DNA of 64,000 nt from NCBI GenBank assembly GCA_017415005.1, contig JAFQJK010000021.1:1-64000 (forward strand), written 5' to 3'. Shown here in pieces: positions 61,167 to 64,000 of this stretch (position 1 is its first letter; each line of letters begins with the position of its first letter). Source of the DNA: Rikenellaceae bacterium. Its GTDB lineage: Bacteria; Bacteroidota; Bacteroidia; Bacteroidales; Rikenellaceae. The notes below the pieces were generated by a model. It was not told the origin of the DNA and searched no databases. It worked only from the letters and a program-made list of their open reading frames with translations. Made by a program: the position numbers and the translations under genes.

Positions 61167-63137
61167 ATGATCGACCGCTCCACCATAGACCGTATCTACG
61201 CCGCAGCGAATATCGTTGAGGTGGTGAGCGATTTCGTCACGCTGAAGAAAAAAGGGGTCAATTATCAGGCCTGCTGCCCTTTCCATAACGAGAAAACGCC
61301 CTCGTTTGTTGTCTCTCCGACCAAGGGGCTGTTCAAGTGCTTCGGCTGCGGCAAGGGCGGCAACGCCGTGACCTTCGTGATGGAGCACGAGAATCTCGGC
61401 TACGTTGATGCGTTGAAGTACGTGGCCAAGAAGTACAACATCGAGATCCAGGAGCGCGAGCTCTCGCCCGAGGAGGTGCGCCGCAACGACGACCGCGAGA
61501 GCATGATGGTCGTCACCTCCTATGCCGCCGACTATTTCGTCGATGCGCTGCACAACACGCAGGAGGGGGTGAGCGTCGGGATCGGCTACTTCCGCGAGCG
61601 AGGTTTTTCGGATGCCACGATCCGCAAATTCGGCCTCGGGTTCTGTCCGTCGCCGTCGGATGCCTTCTCGCGCAAGGCCCTTGCCTCGGGCTACAAGGAG
61701 GAGTTCCTCGTCGGGACGGGCCTCACGATCAAGCGCGAGACGGGCGGCTACTACGACCGCTTTTCGGGCCGCGTGATCTTCCCGATCCACAGCGTCAGCG
61801 GACGCGTGATCGCCTTCGGCGGCCGCACGCTGCGCAAGGATAAGAATGTCGCCAAATACCTCAACTCGCCCGAGTCGGAGATCTACCACAAGAGCGATGT
61901 CCTCTACGGCCTCTATCACGCCAAGAAGGCGATCACGCAGGAGGATTACTGCATTCTTGTCGAGGGCTACACCGATGTGATCTCGATGCACCAGAGCGGT
62001 GTCGAGAACGTCGTCGCCTCGTCGGGCACCTCGCTCACCGAGGGACAGATCCGGCTCATCAGCCGCTTCACGAAGAACGTCACGGTGATCTACGACGGCG
62101 ATAGCGCCGGCATCAAGGCGTCGCTGCGCGGTATCGACATGATCCTGCGCGCGGGGCTCAACGTGCGTGTCGTGCTGATGCCCGACGGCGAGGACCCCGA
62201 CTCGTTCGCCCGTTCGCACAGCGCTTCGGACGTCAAGGCCTATATCCGCGGGCACGAGGAGGACTTCATCTCGTTCAAGACGCGACTGTTGTTGTCTGAT
62301 GCCGAGAGCGACCCAATCAAGCGGGCGGGGCTGATTACCGACATCGTACAGTCGATCGCCGAGATCCCCGACCCGATCACCCGCTCGGTCTATATCAAAG
62401 AGTGCGCAAAGACGACTGACACCGACGCGCAGTTGCTGACGCGCGAGGTGGCCCGTAAGCGGATGTCGCACCACCCCGACAAAGAGGCCGGTGAGTTCAT
62501 CCGCCGCTATGGGCAGCGCCAGGCTGCCGAAGTTGCCGAAAACGCGGCCCCGGAGTCTCCCGTGTCCCTGAAGCCCTGCACGGCCGGCAGCAGCGGCGAG
62601 GAGCTCGAACGCGAGCTGACCAAATACCTGCTCAAGTACGGCGACCAGGATTTCGAATACAAGGAGGGGCGCGAGATGGTCACGCTCAACGTGGCCGAGG
62701 TGATCATCAGTGAGCTGACCAGCAACGGGATCGCCTTCCGGAACGCCGCTTACAAGGCGATTTATGACGAGTACGCGGCCGCCTACAATGCGGGCACGCC
62801 GATCAGCGTCCATCACTTTATCAACCTGCCCGATCCGGCGCTGAGCAGCGCCGTGGTCGACATTCTCACCTGCGACGACAACTACGTGCCCAGCAAGCTG
62901 TGGAAAAAGCACGACATCAGCGTTGACAGCGAGGCCGACCGGCTCTCGGCAGCCGTTCCACGCGCGATCATCCTCTATAAGTCGAAAGCCATCGAGGGAA
63001 TTATCGCTGATTTGCAGCGCAGGCTGTGCAGCGAGGGTCTCGACGACGAACAGGTCCTCGCGCTCACCACCCAGATCTCGGCACTCAACAAGGAGCGCAT
63101 GTCGATCGCCAAGAAACTATCTCGCCTGATCCTCTGA
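61167..63137 (+). CDS. dnaG: DNA primase
   Basis: A 656-residue DnaG, which makes RNA primers for DNA replication. The CHC2 zinc site is Cys37, His40, Cys58 and Cys61 (CPFH and CFGC); the TOPRIM domain has VEGYTDV and YDGDSAG; the C-terminal third is the helicase-binding region. The ATG at 61167 gives MIDRSTIDRIYAAANIVEVV, the family start. It stands alone, divergent from uvrB, without rpsU or rpoD as in enterobacteria. Confidence 0.95.
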   Translation: MIDRSTIDRIYAAANIVEVVSDFVTLKKKGVNYQACCPFHNEKTPSFVVSPTKGLFKCFGCGKGGNAVTFVMEHENLGYVDALKYVAKKYNIEIQERELSPEEVRRNDDRESMMVVTSYAADYFVDALHNTQEGVSVGIGYFRERGFSDATIRKFGLGFCPSPSDAFSRKALASGYKEEFLVGTGLTIKRETGGYYDRFSGRVIFPIHSVSGRVIAFGGRTLRKDKNVAKYLNSPESEIYHKSDVLYGLYHAKKAITQEDYCILVEGYTDVISMHQSGVENVVASSGTSLTEGQIRLISRFTKNVTVIYDGDSAGIKASLRGIDMILRAGLNVRVVLMPDGEDPDSFARSHSASDVKAYIRGHEEDFISFKTRLLLSDAESDPIKRAGLITDIVQSIAEIPDPITRSVYIKECAKTTDTDAQLLTREVARKRMSHHPDKEAGEFIRRYGQRQAAEVAENAAPESPVSLKPCTAGSSGEELERELTKYLLKYGDQDFEYKEGREMVTLNVAEVIISELTSNGIAFRNAAYKAIYDEYAAAYNAGTPISVHHFINLPDPALSSAVVDILTCDDNYVPSKLWKKHDISVDSEADRLSAAVPRAIILYKSKAIEGIIADLQRRLCSEGLDDEQVLALTTQISALNKERMSIAKKLSRLIL

Positions 63138-63169
63138 TTACCGGTCGGTTGCCGTTCTCTCGTCCCGGT

Positions 63170-64000
63170 TTATTTTTCGGGATCGTAAACGGCTACGCCG
63201 ACGCGCGAGTCGGCACATCCGTAATAGAGGTACCATTTGCCGCGGTGCCGGACCAGCCCCTCGATAAAGACTGTTCCTGCCGGGTACTGGCCGCTTTTTT
63301 CAAAATCCGCGTCGGGTACAAAGAACGGCTTGTCGAGGCGGTCGATCAGCCGGGCGGGATCGCTGCGGTCGAACAAGGCCTGCCCGGCACAATACGTTTG
63401 GGGCGTATAGAGCGTGTCGCCGCGTCCGCCTTCGGCATTCTTCCCGTTGTAGAACAGCAGAATGCCCTTTTCGGTCATGATGGCGGGCGGTCCGCATTCG
63501 GTCAGTTCGCTGTCGAACCTGCCCGGGCGGGTCTCCATCACCCTGAGCAGCTCTCCGTCCTCGCCGAGCATGGGGGTCCAGTGGATAAGGTCATCCGAAG
63601 TGGCGATGTTGACAAACCGTTCGCCCCAATACATCCAGTACTTGCCGTCTATTCTGGCGATTACCTGCCGGTCGCCGTCCATGCGTGTGACGATAGATGC
63701 CGATTTGGAGAAATCGCCGGCGAAACGTCCTCCGTATGCCTGGCCGAAAGCCAGGCCGTGCTTCTCCCAGGATTCCAGGTCACGGGAAGTCGCGACACCG
63801 AGCCGCGGCATGGTCCGGTTCCATTGCGTATAGAACATGACATACGTGCCGTCCTCGGTCATGGCCACGCGCGGGTCTTCGCATCCTCCCGGCCACTCGT
63901 TCGCTTGCTGGCTGTCGTTGTCGGGATACAGGACCGGGGTATCGCGGCGCTGGAAGCGGATACCGTCGTCCGACCATGCATACCCGAGGCGGGAGGTCCG
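63170..64000 (-). CDS. GH130-family glycosidase/phosphorylase (5' end outside window)
   Basis: The last 276 residues of a beta-propeller enzyme of the GH130 type; the frame is open up to the window edge. GGCEDPRV near the fragment start, with the catalytic Asp region, and repeated blades such as YWMYWGERFVNIATSDDLIHW and KWYLYYGCADSRVGVAVY are visible. GH130 members are phosphorylases or hydrolases of beta-mannosides, often in mannan or N-glycan use. The fragment shows no signal peptide because the start is missing. Convergent with dnaG. Confidence 0.85.
   Translation of the reverse strand, partial: RTSRLGYAWSDDGIRFQRRDTPVLYPDNDSQQANEWPGGCEDPRVAMTEDGTYVMFYTQWNRTMPRLGVATSRDLESWEKHGLAFGQAYGGRFAGDFSKSASIVTRMDGDRQVIARIDGKYWMYWGERFVNIATSDDLIHWTPMLGEDGELLRVMETRPGRFDSELTECGPPAIMTEKGILLFYNGKNAEGGRGDTLYTPQTYCAGQALFDRSDPARLIDRLDKPFFVPDADFEKSGQYPAGTVFIEGLVRHRGKWYLYYGCADSRVGVAVYDPEK

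Noticed and set aside
1-64000. rRNA genes, insertion sequences, integrases, prophage or CRISPR arrays
   Set aside because: No transposase, integrase, Cas or phage protein and no rRNA sequence was recognised on either strand.

Overview
The window is a gene-dense, GC-rich piece of a Bacteroidota chromosome. Lineage signs are the Bacteroidetes sigma-ABfr promoter (a -7 box TAnnTTTG, very often TATCTTTG, sometimes with TTTG about 20 bp upstream), near absence of Shine-Dalgarno sites, an S46 dipeptidyl-peptidase, a MoxR/Bat aerotolerance operon, DUF4091 and DUF4924 proteins and many lipoproteins. The high GC content and gene set fit the order Bacteroidales, most likely an Alistipes-like member of the Rikenellaceae; the family assignment is inference.

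Layout. 0.5-3.5 kb (+): a DUF4091 lipoprotein and an HGGG-type esterase. 3.8-6.6 kb (-): the operon lpxK, purine nucleoside phosphorylase, a small lipoprotein, ssb. 6.8-8.6 kb (-): sppA; 8.7-9.8 kb (+): mrp. 9.79-10.23 kb: an AT-rich (about a quarter GC at its right end) gene-free segment with DnaA-box-like sites, at which the G/C bias of plus-strand genes reverses; this is my candidate replication origin. Then nadA, an S46 peptidase and glnS (+), followed by two perfect 16-bp palindromes identical to known ParB-binding parS sites, placed at the 3' end of mnmG. 15.6-22 kb (-): pheS, a TPR lipoprotein, a LytM/EnvC-like protein, ybeY, mnmG. 22.3-25.7 kb (+): a patatin/outer-membrane-barrel fusion and a GH5-like hydrolase. 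25.9-32.4 kb: DJ-1 protein with divergent HxlR regulator, dCMP deaminase, manA, a two-gene ABC exporter, galE. 32.7-38.6 kb (+): MoxR, DUF58, a BatD-position protein, TPR, two VWA proteins. 38.8-42.3 kb (-): rplY, a secreted protein, pth, an S4-domain protein, DUF4924.

42.6-51.4 kb is the accessory part: two tRNA-Leu genes behind a leader with a terminator-like hairpin; an array of four short XRE-type regulators, the last broken by a stop codon, next to an operator-like heptad array; a DnaQ-like exonuclease under a 62-bp repeat promoter; a cobalamin riboswitch controlling two surface lipoproteins (a PKD-like protein and a 680-residue leucine-rich protein); a decayed secreted-protein gene; and tRNA-Val. 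51.5-64 kb returns to housekeeping genes: aspS, tadA, a TPR protein, a U32 peptidase with a methyltransferase, uvrB with a GtrA-like gene, dnaG, and a GH130 glycosidase cut by the window end.

The most interesting items are the origin/parS landmarks, the B12-riboswitch lipoprotein pair, the XRE array with its operator, the 62-bp repeat promoter shared by two DNA-repair-type genes, and a 110-bp nested palindrome before manA. No rRNA, CRISPR array, insertion sequence or prophage was seen.
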